Assembly (NCBI RefSeq): GCF_000733775.1
Contig: NZ_JPOE01000002.1
Coordinates: forward strand, 2,542,001 to 2,606,000
Reading direction: 5' to 3'
DNA length: 64,000 nt
DNA from: Thiomonas sp. FB-Cd
GTDB taxonomy: Bacteria; Pseudomonadota; Gammaproteobacteria; Burkholderiales; Burkholderiaceae_C
Numbering within the stretch: position 1 is the stretch's first letter; each line of letters begins with the position of its first letter. Position numbers and translations under genes: made by a program. The notes beneath the pieces are model-generated. The model had not been told where the DNA came from. It did no database searches and worked only from the letters and a program-made list of their open reading frames with translations. Positions 17,290-26,602 of this stretch are shown one piece after another.

Positions 17290-18453
17290 ATGAGTACCCT
17301 CGTCATCCGCCTTGCCCCCGGCAGCATGCACACTGCGCTGGACTATGTCCTGGTCGACGCCAGGGGACAGGCGACGGACAGCGGCCAGGCGCAGCCTGCG
17401 CTGCTTCCACGCGCGCAACGCGTGGTCGGGGTGTGGCCCGCCGAGCAGCTCACACTGCTGGCCTTGCAGTTGCCCGCCGTGCCGCCCGCCCGCCTGCGCG
17501 CAGCTCTGGCCGGCGCGCTTGAGGATCGATTGCTCGCAGACCCTGCAGCACAACATCTGGCCGCAGGCCCACGCGAAGCCGATGGCAGCGTGCGATTGGC
17601 TTGCGCGTGCTCACGTGAACCGCTGGCTGCCGCCATCCACAGCTTGGCCCAGGCTGGGCGCGAACCCGCGGCACTCGTGCCCGAACCCGCCTTGCTTGCC
17701 CCCGGCGAGGCTTGGCTGCAGGCGGCGCCCGAGGGGATGCGGCTGCTGTGGCGCGATGTCGAGGGGGAGGCCGCCTGGATGCATCTTCCGAGAGACGCTG
17801 CGCAGCCAGCACTCCTGCCTTCCCCCACCCGGGTGCTGGCCGAGCCCGCGCTCCAGGAGACTGTCACGCGCTGGTTTGGATCCGGTGTCGACACGGTGGC
17901 GCTGACACCGGCACAAGGGCTCGCGCGCGCTGCGGAGTCGGCGTGGAACCTGCGCCAGTTCGACCTGGCGCCACAGGCGGCGATGCAACGCGGCGCTGCC
18001 GGCTTGGCGCGCCAACTCGCAACGCCGGCGTGGCGCCGCGCCGGCCTTGTCGCCGCGGCTCTGGCACTCGTGCAGATCGTCGGGCTCAATCTCTACGCCA
18101 TGAAACTGCGCCACGAGCGCAGCGCACTCCAAAGCCAAGTCCAGACCGTGGTCAGCCAAGCGCTGCCGGGGGCCCCGGCCATTCTGGATGCCCGCCTGCA
18201 AATGCAGCGCGCCCTGGACACGGCGCGATTGCGTGCCGGCAAGCCCGCCAGCACCAGCATCGAGGTCCTGATGGGCGCCGCCGCTCAAGTGCTGCCGTCC
18301 GATGCCTCCATCGGAAAGCTGGAGTACACCCCCGGCCAGCTCAAGCTCGCGGTGGCCCCGACTCTGGCCTCGGCCGCTCAGGCTCGTTGCGCAGTGCTCG
18401 GTCTGACGTGCAAGGCGGATGGCGGGATGCTCACCATTGGAGCGCCGGGCTGA
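17290..18453 (+). CDS. gspL: type II secretion system protein GspL
   Basis: A 387-residue inner-membrane platform protein. The cytoplasmic actin-like region (about 1-240) would bind the GspE ATPase. A single membrane segment LVAAALALVQIVGLNLYAM is at about 255-275, and a ferredoxin-like periplasmic domain follows. Sequence conservation is low, as usual for GspL, so the call leans on position, size and topology. The stop overlaps the gspM start in TGATG. Confidence 0.86.
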   Translation: MSTLVIRLAPGSMHTALDYVLVDARGQATDSGQAQPALLPRAQRVVGVWPAEQLTLLALQLPAVPPARLRAALAGALEDRLLADPAAQHLAAGPREADGSVRLACACSREPLAAAIHSLAQAGREPAALVPEPALLAPGEAWLQAAPEGMRLLWRDVEGEAAWMHLPRDAAQPALLPSPTRVLAEPALQETVTRWFGSGVDTVALTPAQGLARAAESAWNLRQFDLAPQAAMQRGAAGLARQLATPAWRRAGLVAAALALVQIVGLNLYAMKLRHERSALQSQVQTVVSQALPGAPAILDARLQMQRALDTARLRAGKPASTSIEVLMGAAAQVLPSDASIGKLEYTPGQLKLAVAPTLASAAQARCAVLGLTCKADGGMLTIGAPG

Positions 18454-18986
18454 TGGCCAGCATCCCGAAGGCCCGAAACCTGCCTGGTGTCGCCGCAGCC
18501 TGGCGATCACGCTGGAGCGCCGTTTCGGCGCGCGAGCGGCGCCTGGTGCTCATCGCCGCAGCCGTGGTGGGTCTGGCCGTTTTGTGGCTGGCGCTGCTGC
18601 GCCCGGCCCTGCGCACCTTGGGAACAGCGCCTGGCGAGATCGCGCAACTGCAAACCACGCTGCGCGAAGCCCAGGCACAGGCGCAGGACCTCGCTACCCT
18701 GGCTGCGGCTCCGGCCGTCGCGGCCAAGGCCGGTGACCTGCGCCGCGCCGTGAGCGACTGGGTGCACGAGCATGACCCACAAGCTCAGGCGCAGATCACC
18801 GTGTTGCCGGGAAGCGTCACGCTGGATGTCAAGAGCATGAAACCGCAGACCGTGCTCGCGCTCGCGCAGGCCGCGCGCCGCGACTGGGGCGCAACCCTTG
18901 CGCAGGCGCAGCTTGTTCGCGGCGCGGATGGACTGATGGCGGGGCGTGTGCAGCTCTCCCAACAGCAAAGCGCAGGCAGCTCCTGA
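18453..18986 (+). CDS. gspM: type II secretion system protein GspM
   Basis: A 177-residue bitopic protein that partners GspL. It has a short cytoplasmic N-terminus, a membrane segment RLVLIAAAVVGLAVLWLALL at about 29-49, then a coiled-coil-like stretch (LQTTLREAQAQAQDLATL) and a small periplasmic domain. The start overlaps the gspL stop by one base. Order L-M-N supports the call. Confidence 0.86.
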   Translation: MASIPKARNLPGVAAAWRSRWSAVSARERRLVLIAAAVVGLAVLWLALLRPALRTLGTAPGEIAQLQTTLREAQAQAQDLATLAAAPAVAAKAGDLRRAVSDWVHEHDPQAQAQITVLPGSVTLDVKSMKPQTVLALAQAARRDWGATLAQAQLVRGADGLMAGRVQLSQQQSAGSS

Positions 18987-19103
18987 TGCACCCCCGCAGA
19001 CGTTGCCGGCCGTTGTGGGCAGGCCGCGCATCACCATGAGCCGCCACCCGCGTCGCCTTCCCCCGCATCGCGCTGGCCGCTATGGCTGAGCGCCCTGGCG
19101 GGC

Positions 19104-19844
19104 ATGTTGTGGGCGCTTGTGGCCTTTGCTCCGGCGAGCTGGCTGGCCGGAGCTGCGGCAGCCGTGACGCAACAGCGTGTGCTGCTCGCCGATGCGCACG
19201 GCACCTGGCGCGACGGTTCGGCTCAATTCGTTCTGTCCGGGGGCTCGCAAAGTCGCGACGCCACGCTGGCTCCCGGACGGCTGTATTGGCACATCGCCCT
19301 TTCCGGCATCTGGCACGGGGCGCTGGGCGTTACCCTGGATTGGCCCGATTTGGCCGCAAAGCCGCTGGTGCTTTCGGCTCAGGCCAACATCGCAGGCTGG
19401 ACCGTTCGGCAGCGCGATCCCGCGAACTGGCAGACGCAATTTCCAGCGGCTGTGCTCCAAGGCTTGGGCACTCCGTGGAATACGCTGGCCCTGCAAGGGC
19501 GTGTCGGTTTGGCCCTGCAACAGACCCGTCTGGAATCGTCTGCGGGCCGCCTGCGTCTGGATGGGCGTGTGCAGGTGGACGCTGCCGACATGACATCGCG
19601 CCTGAGCACTGTGGCCCCCTTGGGCACCTACCGTCTGCTGGTCGATGGTGACGGTGCGAACGCCAAAATTGCGCTGTCCACGCTCGCTGGCCCCTTGCTT
19701 CTGATGGGCACGGGGGTGTGGAATGGGCGACAGTTGCGGTTCGCCGGCTCGGCCCAGGCCGCCCCCGGTCAGGAACAGTCCTTGGCCAACCTGCTGAGCT
19801 TGCTGGGGCAGCGCGAAGGCGACAAGGTGCGCATTGCGTTGTAA
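19104..19844 (+). CDS. gspN: type II secretion system protein GspN, start uncertain
   Basis: A 246-residue GspN family protein with an N-terminal membrane segment and a periplasmic domain (GRLYWHIALSGIWHGALGVTLD, LGTYRLLVDGDG). The first usable start in this frame is the ATG at 19104, but the codons before it already encode WPLWLSALAG, which would complete a longer membrane anchor. The frame is open back to the gspM stop without another start. An ATG overlapping the gspM stop at 18986, and one at 19036, lie in other frames. A small indel between 18986 and 19080 is therefore possible. The body of the protein is intact. Confidence 0.78.
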   Translation: MLWALVAFAPASWLAGAAAAVTQQRVLLADAHGTWRDGSAQFVLSGGSQSRDATLAPGRLYWHIALSGIWHGALGVTLDWPDLAAKPLVLSAQANIAGWTVRQRDPANWQTQFPAAVLQGLGTPWNTLALQGRVGLALQQTRLESSAGRLRLDGRVQVDAADMTSRLSTVAPLGTYRLLVDGDGANAKIALSTLAGPLLLMGTGVWNGRQLRFAGSAQAAPGQEQSLANLLSLLGQREGDKVRIAL

Positions 19845-19912
19845 TCTGGAAGCCTTTTCCTTTTGCCGCCCCGAATCCACCACGCTTGGCCCTTCACCGA
19901 CGCCTTTGCATC

Positions 19913-20090
19913 AAGCCCGAACCCAGCCTTGACTGCTCCCCGGCCTGAAGGCCGAAGATTCCCACTTCACAGAGCCCTGCCCATGCCGCTTTACAGCAAC
20001 ACAGGACTGACAGTCTCTCCATGGGCTGCTACCGCAAGTCCTGCGGCCAATACATTGCGCGCTGCGTTCACGTCGCGATCGTGGCGCGTG
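19913..20090 (-). ncRNA. predicted omega-RNA (reRNA) region of the TnpB element
   Basis: TnpB nucleases use an RNA transcribed from the 3' end of tnpB through the right end, with the guide copied from flanking DNA. Here that would be the end of tnpB, the hairpin CGGCC-TTCA-GGCCG near 19940-19954 and the right end TCAA at 19929-19932, with a guide taken from 19913-19928. Boundaries are inferred from the general architecture. Confidence 0.35.
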
Positions 20091-21162
20091 CCGCACTCCG
20101 GGCACGTCCATTCGCGCACGCTGAGCGGCATCCTGCCTTGCACATGGCCGCAGGCCGAGCAGGTCTTGCTGCTCGGGTACCAGCGGTCAATGCCAATCAG
20201 CGTGCGCCCATTCCACTGCGCCTTGTACTCAAGCTGCCTGACGAACTCTGACCAGCCTGCATCGCTGATCGACTTCGCCAAGCAGTGGTTGCGCTGCATG
20301 TTCGACACGGACAGCGTCTCGACGGCGATCACTTGGTTTTCGCTGATCAGTCGGGTCGAGAGCTTGTGCAGGAAGTCCCTGCGCGCGTCCGTGATGTGCG
20401 CATGCAGCGCAGCAACTTTCAACTTCAACTTCGCCCGGTTCTTCGAGCCGAGCTTGGCTCGCGCCAGCCGGCGCTGGCGCACGGCCAGTCGCGCTTCGCA
20501 GCGGCGAAAGGCCTTGGGGGATGCGACCTTCTCGCCACTGGAGAGGATCGCGAAGTGGGTGAGCCCCAGGTCGATGCCGACTTGGCCGGATGCGGCCTTC
20601 CTGGACGTGACCACGTCGTCGCACAGCATCGAGGCGAAGTACCGACCGGCCGCATCCCTGGAGATGGTCACGGTCGTGAGCTTGGCCGCCTGTGGCAAGG
20701 TGCGCGACCAGCGGATGTCCAGCGGCGCGTCCATCTTCGCCAGACGCAACTCGCGCCGGCCCGCGTCCCATCGGAATGCGCTGGTGGTGTACTCGGCCGC
20801 CTGCGGCCCGTCCTTGCGCTTGAAGGACGGGTACCGGGCTCGCTTGGCGAAGAAGTTCGAGAACGCGGTGTTCAGGTGCCGCAGCGCCTGCTGCACGGGC
20901 ACGCTGCTGACTTCGTTCAGCCACGCATGCTCGGGCGTCTTTTTCAGCGCAGTCAGCGCGGCGGAGGTTTCGTGGTAGCCCACGCGCTCCTGGCGCTGCA
21001 TCCAGGCGTCGCTGCGCAGTCGCAACATGTGGTTGTAAGCGAAGCGTGCGCACCCGAAGGTTCGAGCCAGTGCGTCAACTTGCTCGGGCGTCGGGTAGAA
21101 GCGAAAGCGATAGGCGCGCTTGACCTGCATGCTTCACATGCTATGCGTATTCCGTGTAAATT
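19929..21162 (-). mobile_element. IS200/IS605-type element carrying only tnpB
   Basis: About 1.23 kb. On the minus strand the left end follows TTGAC (21167-21163), a likely target motif, and has a subterminal hairpin GCATG-TGAAG-CATGC just before tnpB. The right end carries CGGCC-TTCA-GGCCG and finishes in TCAA. No tnpA transposase is present, so movement would need one in trans. The ends are imperfect palindromes and there is no target duplication, as is normal for the family. It lies between gspN and gspD and is transcribed against them. Confidence 0.7.
19991..21130 (-). CDS. tnpB: RNA-guided endonuclease TnpB (IS200/IS605 family)
   Basis: A 379-residue TnpB that would cut DNA next to the element's target motif with an omega-RNA guide. 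The N-terminus MQVKRAYRFRFYPTPEQVDAL is typical. The RuvC-like active site is complete: Asp in VGIDLGLTHFA, Glu in VIAVETLSVSNM and Asp in RHDRDVNAARN. A zinc ribbon CSACG ... CPECG separates the last two. Length is normal and the frame intact. No tnpA lies nearby. Confidence 0.94.
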   Translation of the reverse strand: MQVKRAYRFRFYPTPEQVDALARTFGCARFAYNHMLRLRSDAWMQRQERVGYHETSAALTALKKTPEHAWLNEVSSVPVQQALRHLNTAFSNFFAKRARYPSFKRKDGPQAAEYTTSAFRWDAGRRELRLAKMDAPLDIRWSRTLPQAAKLTTVTISRDAAGRYFASMLCDDVVTSRKAASGQVGIDLGLTHFAILSSGEKVASPKAFRRCEARLAVRQRRLARAKLGSKNRAKLKLKVAALHAHITDARRDFLHKLSTRLISENQVIAVETLSVSNMQRNHCLAKSISDAGWSEFVRQLEYKAQWNGRTLIGIDRWYPSSKTCSACGHVQGRMPLSVREWTCPECGTRHDRDVNAARNVLAAGLAVAAHGETVSPVLL

Positions 21163-21201
21163 GTCAACACAGCACCGATCTTCGATCGGCGCTCCTTTCC
21201 T

Positions 21202-21224
21202 CCCCGCCCTAAACGGCGGGGTTT
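21202..21224. other. GC-rich hairpin in the gspD leader
   Basis: Stem CCCCGCC / GGCGGGG with loop CTAAAC, followed by TTT on the plus strand, 14 bp before the gspD ATG. Read on the minus strand it resembles the right-end hairpins of TnpB elements, so it may be a remnant of another copy. It could also act as a weak attenuator for gspD. Confidence 0.5.
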
Positions 21225-21237
21225 CTCGGAGCAACGG

Positions 21238-23900
21238 ATGAGCACGAAGCGTGTACCACTCGACTCGAAGCCGAAACGCCTCCCCGGCCGCGCTCTCCCA
21301 GCGCTGCTGCTGGCCCTGGCCGGGTTATTGCCCCCGCCCGCCTGGGCCACGCCGCCCCGATCGCAGCGGGAGGCGAGCAGCCAGAAGCCAATGACCATCA
21401 ATCTGGTGAACGCCGAGATCGCCAGCGCCGTGCAAGCGGTGGCTGCCGCGACCGGCCGCAATTTCATTGTCGATCCGCGCGTGAAGGGGCAGATCACACT
21501 GCAGTTCGAAAAACCGGTGTCCCCGCAGCATGTGTATCTCGCGTTGCTGACACAGTTGCGTCTGGCTGGCTACGCGGTCGTGGAGCACGAGGGTGTGTTC
21601 AAGGTCGTGCCCGAAGCCGATGCGCGCCTGCAGACCACGCCGGTGGGCGTGGGTAACACTTTGGGAGCCATTCCCGGGCGGGGCGACCAGGTGGTGACGC
21701 AAATCTTTCAGCTGCGCAACCAGGGGGCCAACAATCTGCTGCCCGTGCTGCGACCGCTGATCTCGCCCAACAACACCATCAATGTGGATCCTGGCAGCAA
21801 TGCGCTGGTCATCACCGATTATGCGGACAACATGAAACGTCTGGCGCGCATCATTGCGGGCCTGGACGTACCCACGGGCAGTGAGGTGGACGTCGTGCCG
21901 TTGCGCTACGCGGTGGCCTCGGAGCTGGCGCCCACGCTGCAAAAGCTCATTGACATGCAGGCCGGCTCGACCCCAGGCGCGCCGGGTGCACCGGCTGCCG
22001 TCACGAGTGCCAACGGCATGCGCGCGGTGGTGCTGCCGGAGAGCAGCAGCAATGCGCTCATCATCCGCGCGGCCAATGGTGCGCAACTCATGCAGATCGA
22101 GCAGATGGTCAAGAAGCTCGATCGGCCGGATGACACGGACAACATTCATGTCGTCTACCTGCATAACGCCAATGCCGCCGACCTGGCGCGCACCTTGCGC
22201 GGCGTGCTGGCTGCAACTGGCGGCAGCCTGGGCTCCACGAGCGGGGGACGAAGCGGCCGCAGCACCCAACAAACGATCGGCCAAAGCAGCGCGCCCTCGA
22301 CCCAGCAGGGCATGAGCAGCGGCAGCAGTGCCACCAGCCCCGGGCTGGGACAGACGCCGGAGTTCGCGCAATTGCAGGGTAGCGAGACCGTCACGCTTCC
22401 CGAGGGGGGTCGGTGCACGCCGACACGGCCCTGAATGCGCTCATCATCAATGCACCGCAGCCCGTGTACCAACAGCTGCGCGGCGTCATCCAGCAGCTCG
22501 ACGTGCGCCGGGCCCAGGTGTACGTCGAGGCCCTCATTGCCGAGGTGGACGCCAACAAGGCCGCGCAACTGGGCATTCAGTGGCAAGCCATCGCGGGAAG
22601 CGCAGGCAATCAGAATGCCATCTATGGGGGCAGCAATTTCGGCACCGGCGGCTCCAACATCATCAACCTGCAAGCAGGCATCTCCGCAGGGGGGACGGCT
22701 GCCGGCACGGCCATTGCCAATGGGACCCTTGCCATCCCCAACGGCCTGAACATCGGCGTACTGCACAACGTGGCGGGCTTGGCCACGCTGGGACTGCTGG
22801 CCAATTTCCTGCAAACCCACGATGGCGCCAACATCCTGTCGGCTCCGAACCTGATGACCCTCGACAACGAGGACGCCAAGATCGTCGTGGGCCAGAACGT
22901 GCCGTTCATCACAGGCCAATACGCGCAGACGGGATCCACCGCCACGGTCACGCCCTTTCAAACCGTCGAGCGCAAGGACGTGGGGCTGACGCTGAAGGTG
23001 CGCCCCCAGATCACGGCCGGCGACACGATCAAGATGGATGTTTACCAGGAAGTGTCGAGTATCGCCAGCACCAGCAATTCGGCGGGGATCATCACCAACA
23101 AACGATCGATCCAGACCGCAGTGCTGGTCAACGATGGCCAGACGATCGTGCTTGGCGGCCTCATGCAAGACAATGTCAGCGAGAACAACAGCAAGATTCC
23201 TGGCTTGGGTGACATTCCGGGCCTGGGTGCGCTGTTTCGGTCCAACTCGCGGCAAATGCAGAAGACCGACCTGATGGTCTTCCTGCGGCCCATCATCGTG
23301 CGCACGGAAGGCGAAGGCAACACCATCAGCCAGCGCCGCTACGACAACATGCAAAATCTGCAGACGCAGAGCCAGTTGCCGTGGCAGCTGGGCATGCCCG
23401 ACCTGCCTGGGCCCATCCTGCCCGAAATCACCCCGCTTCCAGGGGCAAGCACGACGCCGGCGGCCGCCGGCCCGATGGCCAACCAATCCCCTGCGGTCTT
23501 CCAGCCCGCGACCAGCCAGGCCCCTGCCCAGGGCGAAAATGTGCTGCGATCGGTGCAGGCCAGCACGCGTGCTGGCCTGCTCACCGTGCAACTCGACTTC
23601 GCGCAACCCCTGGCGGCGGCGCCAGCCGGCTTCACCATCGACCAGCCTGCGAGCATCGTGCTGGACTTTCCCGGTGTGGTCTCCGGCCTGGGCCGCAATG
23701 CAGTCAGCCTTGAACAAGGCGACTTGCGCTCGGCCAAGGTCGTGGAAGCGCAGGGCCGCTCACGCGTGATCCTCAATCTGCGCAGTCCGGCTCCCTACAC
23801 CACAAGCATCGAAGGCACGCACCTTCTGGTGGAAGTGGGCAAGCCGAACACGCCACCGTCCGGCGCGAATCCTGGCACGGCCACGCCGCCACAGAACTGA
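21238..23900 (+). pseudogene. gspD: type II secretion secretin GspD, frameshifted at a six-G run, with a C-terminal AMIN-like domain
   Basis: Two overlapping frames (21238-22434 and 22413-23900) together encode one secretin of about 886 residues. The first has a signal peptide, the N0 domain (MTINLVNAEIASAVQAVAAA) and N1-N2 domains with NALVITDYADNMKRL. The second has ALNALIINAPQPVYQQLR, DVRRAQVYVEALIAEV and the secretin core (NILSAPNLMTLDNEDAKI, GLTLKVRPQI, IPGLGDIPGLGALF). The frames meet at GAGGGGGGT (22402-22410); one extra G would restore EGGSVHAD. After the secretin core and a Pro/Ala-rich linker, residues encoded by about 23535-23842 match AMIN domains (PAGFTIDQPASIVLDFPG, EQGDLRSAKVV). 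AMIN domains are normally N-terminal in PilQ. A sequencing error or phase variation could explain the shift. Confidence 0.88.
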
Positions 23901-23912
23901 GGGGTCAAAGGG

Positions 23913-25337
23913 GTGTCTTCGCGTTATCCACTGCCTTATGCGTTTTGCCGGGATCAGTCGCTGCTCGCCGAGCAGGACGGCTCCCGGCTCAAGCTCTGGG
24001 TGAGTGAGGCCACGCGCGCCGCAGGTCTGGCTGAGGTGCAGCGCGCGCATGCGGTCCAGGCGCTAGAGCGCATCACGGCCACGGAACTCCAGCAGCGCAT
24101 CGGCGCTGCCTACGCGGCGCGCGATGGCAGCGCTGCCGAGGTGGTCAGCGAGGTCGAAGGCGATGTTGATCTGTCGCGCCTGATGCAGGATCTGCCCGCG
24201 GTGGAGGATCTGTTGGAGACCGCGGATGACGCGCCCATCATCCGCATGCTCAACGTGCTGTTCACCCAGGCCGCGCGTGATGGCGCCAGCGACATCCACA
24301 TTGAGCCCTACGAGCAGAGTTCGGTGGTGCGCTTCCGCGTGGACGGCACCTTGCGTGACGTCGTGCGCCCGAACAAGGCGCTGCACGGTGCGCTCATCTC
24401 GCGCGTGAAGATTCTGGCCCAGCTCGACATCGCCGAAAAGCGCATGCCACAGGATGGGCGCATTTCCTTGCGCATCGGTGGACGTGCACTGGATGTGCGC
24501 GTGTCCACTTTGCCGTGCGCGCACGGCGAACGCGCAGTCATGCGGCTTCTGGACAAGTCGGCGGCGAAGCTCGATCTGCGCGTGGTGGGGATGGCTGAAG
24601 ACATGCTGAGTCAGTTTGATGGGCTGGTGCGCCACCCGCACGGCCTGCTTCTGGTGACCGGACCCACCGGGAGCGGCAAGACCACCACACTGTATTCGAC
24701 GCTCGCGCGCCTGGACGCTGCAACCACCAACATCATGACGGTGGAAGACCCCATTGAGTACGACCTGCCCGGCATCGGCCAGACGCAGGTCAATCCCCGC
24801 ATCGACCTGACCTTCGCACGCGCCCTTCGCGCGATCTTGCGCCAGGACCCTGATGTGGTGATGATTGGCGAAATCCGCGATTTCGAGACCGCGCAGATCG
24901 CCATCCAGGCCTCGCTCACCGGCCACCTGGTGCTGGCCACGCTGCATACCAACGATTCGCCCTCAGCGGTCACGCGCCTCATCGACATGGGCGTGGAGCC
25001 CTTCCTGCTGGCGTCATCCCTCCTGGGCGTACTGGCCCAGCGCCTCGTGCGCCGGCTCTGCCCCGCCTGCAAGCGCCCCGCGGCCGATGGCAAGGCCTAC
25101 GAGCCTGTGGGATGCGACGCGTGCAACCACTCGGGCTATACGGGGCGCACCGGCGTGTTCGAACTTCTGGTGGCCAACGACGCCATCCGCGCGGCAGTGC
25201 ACGAACGCGCCAGCGAAGCCGAGCTGCGAAGACTGGCCGGTCTGACCGGCATGCGCACGATGCGCGACGATGGCATGCGCTGGGTGCAGGCGGGCGAAAC
25301 CTCCTTGGCCGAATTGATGCGGGTGACACGAGAGTGA
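23913..25337 (+). CDS. gspE: type II secretion system ATPase GspE
   Basis: A 474-residue secretion ATPase that powers pseudopilus assembly from the cytoplasmic face. The N1E-type domain is short. Walker A GPTGSGKTTT is at about residue 249, the Asp box MTVEDPIEYDLPGIGQTQV follows, then Walker B DVVMIGEIRDFETA and the His box ASLTGHLVLATLHTND. A tetracysteine zinc site is visible (CPACKR ... GCDACNHSGY). The GTG start lies 12 bp past the gspD stop, preceded by GAGGGG. Confidence 0.95.
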   Translation: MSSRYPLPYAFCRDQSLLAEQDGSRLKLWVSEATRAAGLAEVQRAHAVQALERITATELQQRIGAAYAARDGSAAEVVSEVEGDVDLSRLMQDLPAVEDLLETADDAPIIRMLNVLFTQAARDGASDIHIEPYEQSSVVRFRVDGTLRDVVRPNKALHGALISRVKILAQLDIAEKRMPQDGRISLRIGGRALDVRVSTLPCAHGERAVMRLLDKSAAKLDLRVVGMAEDMLSQFDGLVRHPHGLLLVTGPTGSGKTTTLYSTLARLDAATTNIMTVEDPIEYDLPGIGQTQVNPRIDLTFARALRAILRQDPDVVMIGEIRDFETAQIAIQASLTGHLVLATLHTNDSPSAVTRLIDMGVEPFLLASSLLGVLAQRLVRRLCPACKRPAADGKAYEPVGCDACNHSGYTGRTGVFELLVANDAIRAAVHERASEAELRRLAGLTGMRTMRDDGMRWVQAGETSLAELMRVTRE

Positions 25338-25384
25338 TGCACCTGCCTTCCCGGCCTGCTGACCCCCGGTACGGTTGATCGCCC

Positions 25385-26599
25385 ATGCCTGCGTACCGGT
25401 TCATCGCCCTGGATGCCACTGCGGTCGAGCAGCGTGGGGTGCTCGAAGCCGACAGCGCGCGCGGCGCACGCGGCATGCTTCGCGCACGCGGTCTGATCCC
25501 CATTGAAGTCGATGCGATCATCCCGGAGGCGGCGTCGAGTCAGGTTCGGCGCTTCAAGCGGCGGCTGCTCGCCCCCCAGGAGCTGGCACTGTTCACGCGC
25601 CAGCTCGCCGGGCTTCTGGTATCCGGGCTGCCTCTGGAGCGCGCCCTGGCCGCGCTTGCCGAAGACGCCGACCGCGCCGAAGTCGGCCACATGATGTCGG
25701 CCATCAAGAGCGAAGTCGCTGGCGGGCATAGCCTGGCCATGGCGCTGTCGCAACATCCGCGCGAGTTTTCGCCGATCTACCGCGCGCTCATCGCGGCGGG
25801 GGAAGACAGCGGGAACCTCGGCACCGTGCTGGCCAGCCTGGCCGATTATCTGGAAAGCAGCCAGGCGCTGCGTGGCAAGCTCATTCAGGCCATGGCCTAC
25901 CCGGCGATCGTGGTGGTGGTGGCCATCACGGTGGTCGTGCTGCTCCTGACGTATGTCGTCCCTCAGGTGGTGGGCGTCTTTCAGGGTGCGCACCAGAAAC
26001 TTCCCATCCTCACCCGCGGCCTCATCGCCGTCAGCGATTTCCTGCGGCACTGGGGCTGGGGCATTGTGGTGCTTCTGGTGGCCGGTGGCGTGCTGGCGCA
26101 GCAAGCGCTCAAGTTGCCGGGCCCGCGCGCGGCACTCGACGGTTTTCTTTTGCGCAGTCCGCTGCTGGGGCGGCTGGTGCGCGGGCTGAACACGGCGCGC
26201 TTTGCCTCGACCCTGGCCATCCTCACAGCCGCCGGCGTCCCGATCCTGCGCGCCCTGCAGGCCGCGATCGACACCCTGTCGAACACTGTGCTGAAGGCCG
26301 ACGCCCAAGAGGCGCTGGCACTGGTCCGCGAAGGGTCCACGCTGTCAGCCGCACTGGCCCTGCACAAGCGCTTCCCGCCAGTGCTCATCACGTTCATCCG
26401 CCTGGGTGAACAGACGGGCACGCTGCCACAAATGCTCGACCGCGCGGCCGAGCAGCACGGCCAGGAGGTGCAGCGCCGCGCCTTTACCCTGGTGACCATC
26501 CTCGAGCCCCTGCTCATCCTGGGCATGGGTGTGCTCGTGCTTGTCATCGTGATGGCGGTGATGCTGCCCATTATCCAGCTCAACAACCTGGTGAAGTGA
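25385..26599 (+). CDS. gspF: type II secretion system inner membrane protein GspF
   Basis: A 404-residue polytopic platform protein. It starts MPAYRFIALDATAVEQRGV and has two GspF repeats: FTRQLAGLLVSGLPLERALAAL and STLAILTAAGVPILRALQAA. Three membrane segments are visible, for example AIVVVVAITVVVLLLTYVVP and the C-terminal LLILGMGVLVLVIVMAVMLP. It ends QLNNLVK as usual for the family. It closes the gspDEF run. Confidence 0.95.
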   Translation: MPAYRFIALDATAVEQRGVLEADSARGARGMLRARGLIPIEVDAIIPEAASSQVRRFKRRLLAPQELALFTRQLAGLLVSGLPLERALAALAEDADRAEVGHMMSAIKSEVAGGHSLAMALSQHPREFSPIYRALIAAGEDSGNLGTVLASLADYLESSQALRGKLIQAMAYPAIVVVVAITVVVLLLTYVVPQVVGVFQGAHQKLPILTRGLIAVSDFLRHWGWGIVVLLVAGGVLAQQALKLPGPRAALDGFLLRSPLLGRLVRGLNTARFASTLAILTAAGVPILRALQAAIDTLSNTVLKADAQEALALVREGSTLSAALALHKRFPPVLITFIRLGEQTGTLPQMLDRAAEQHGQEVQRRAFTLVTILEPLLILGMGVLVLVIVMAVMLPIIQLNNLVK

Positions 26600-26602
26600 T
26601 CC

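Noticed and set aside
19929..21162. A CRISPR-associated Cas12-like locus
   Set aside because: The RuvC protein has TnpB size and sequence, transposon ends flank it, and no repeat-spacer array is present anywhere in the window.
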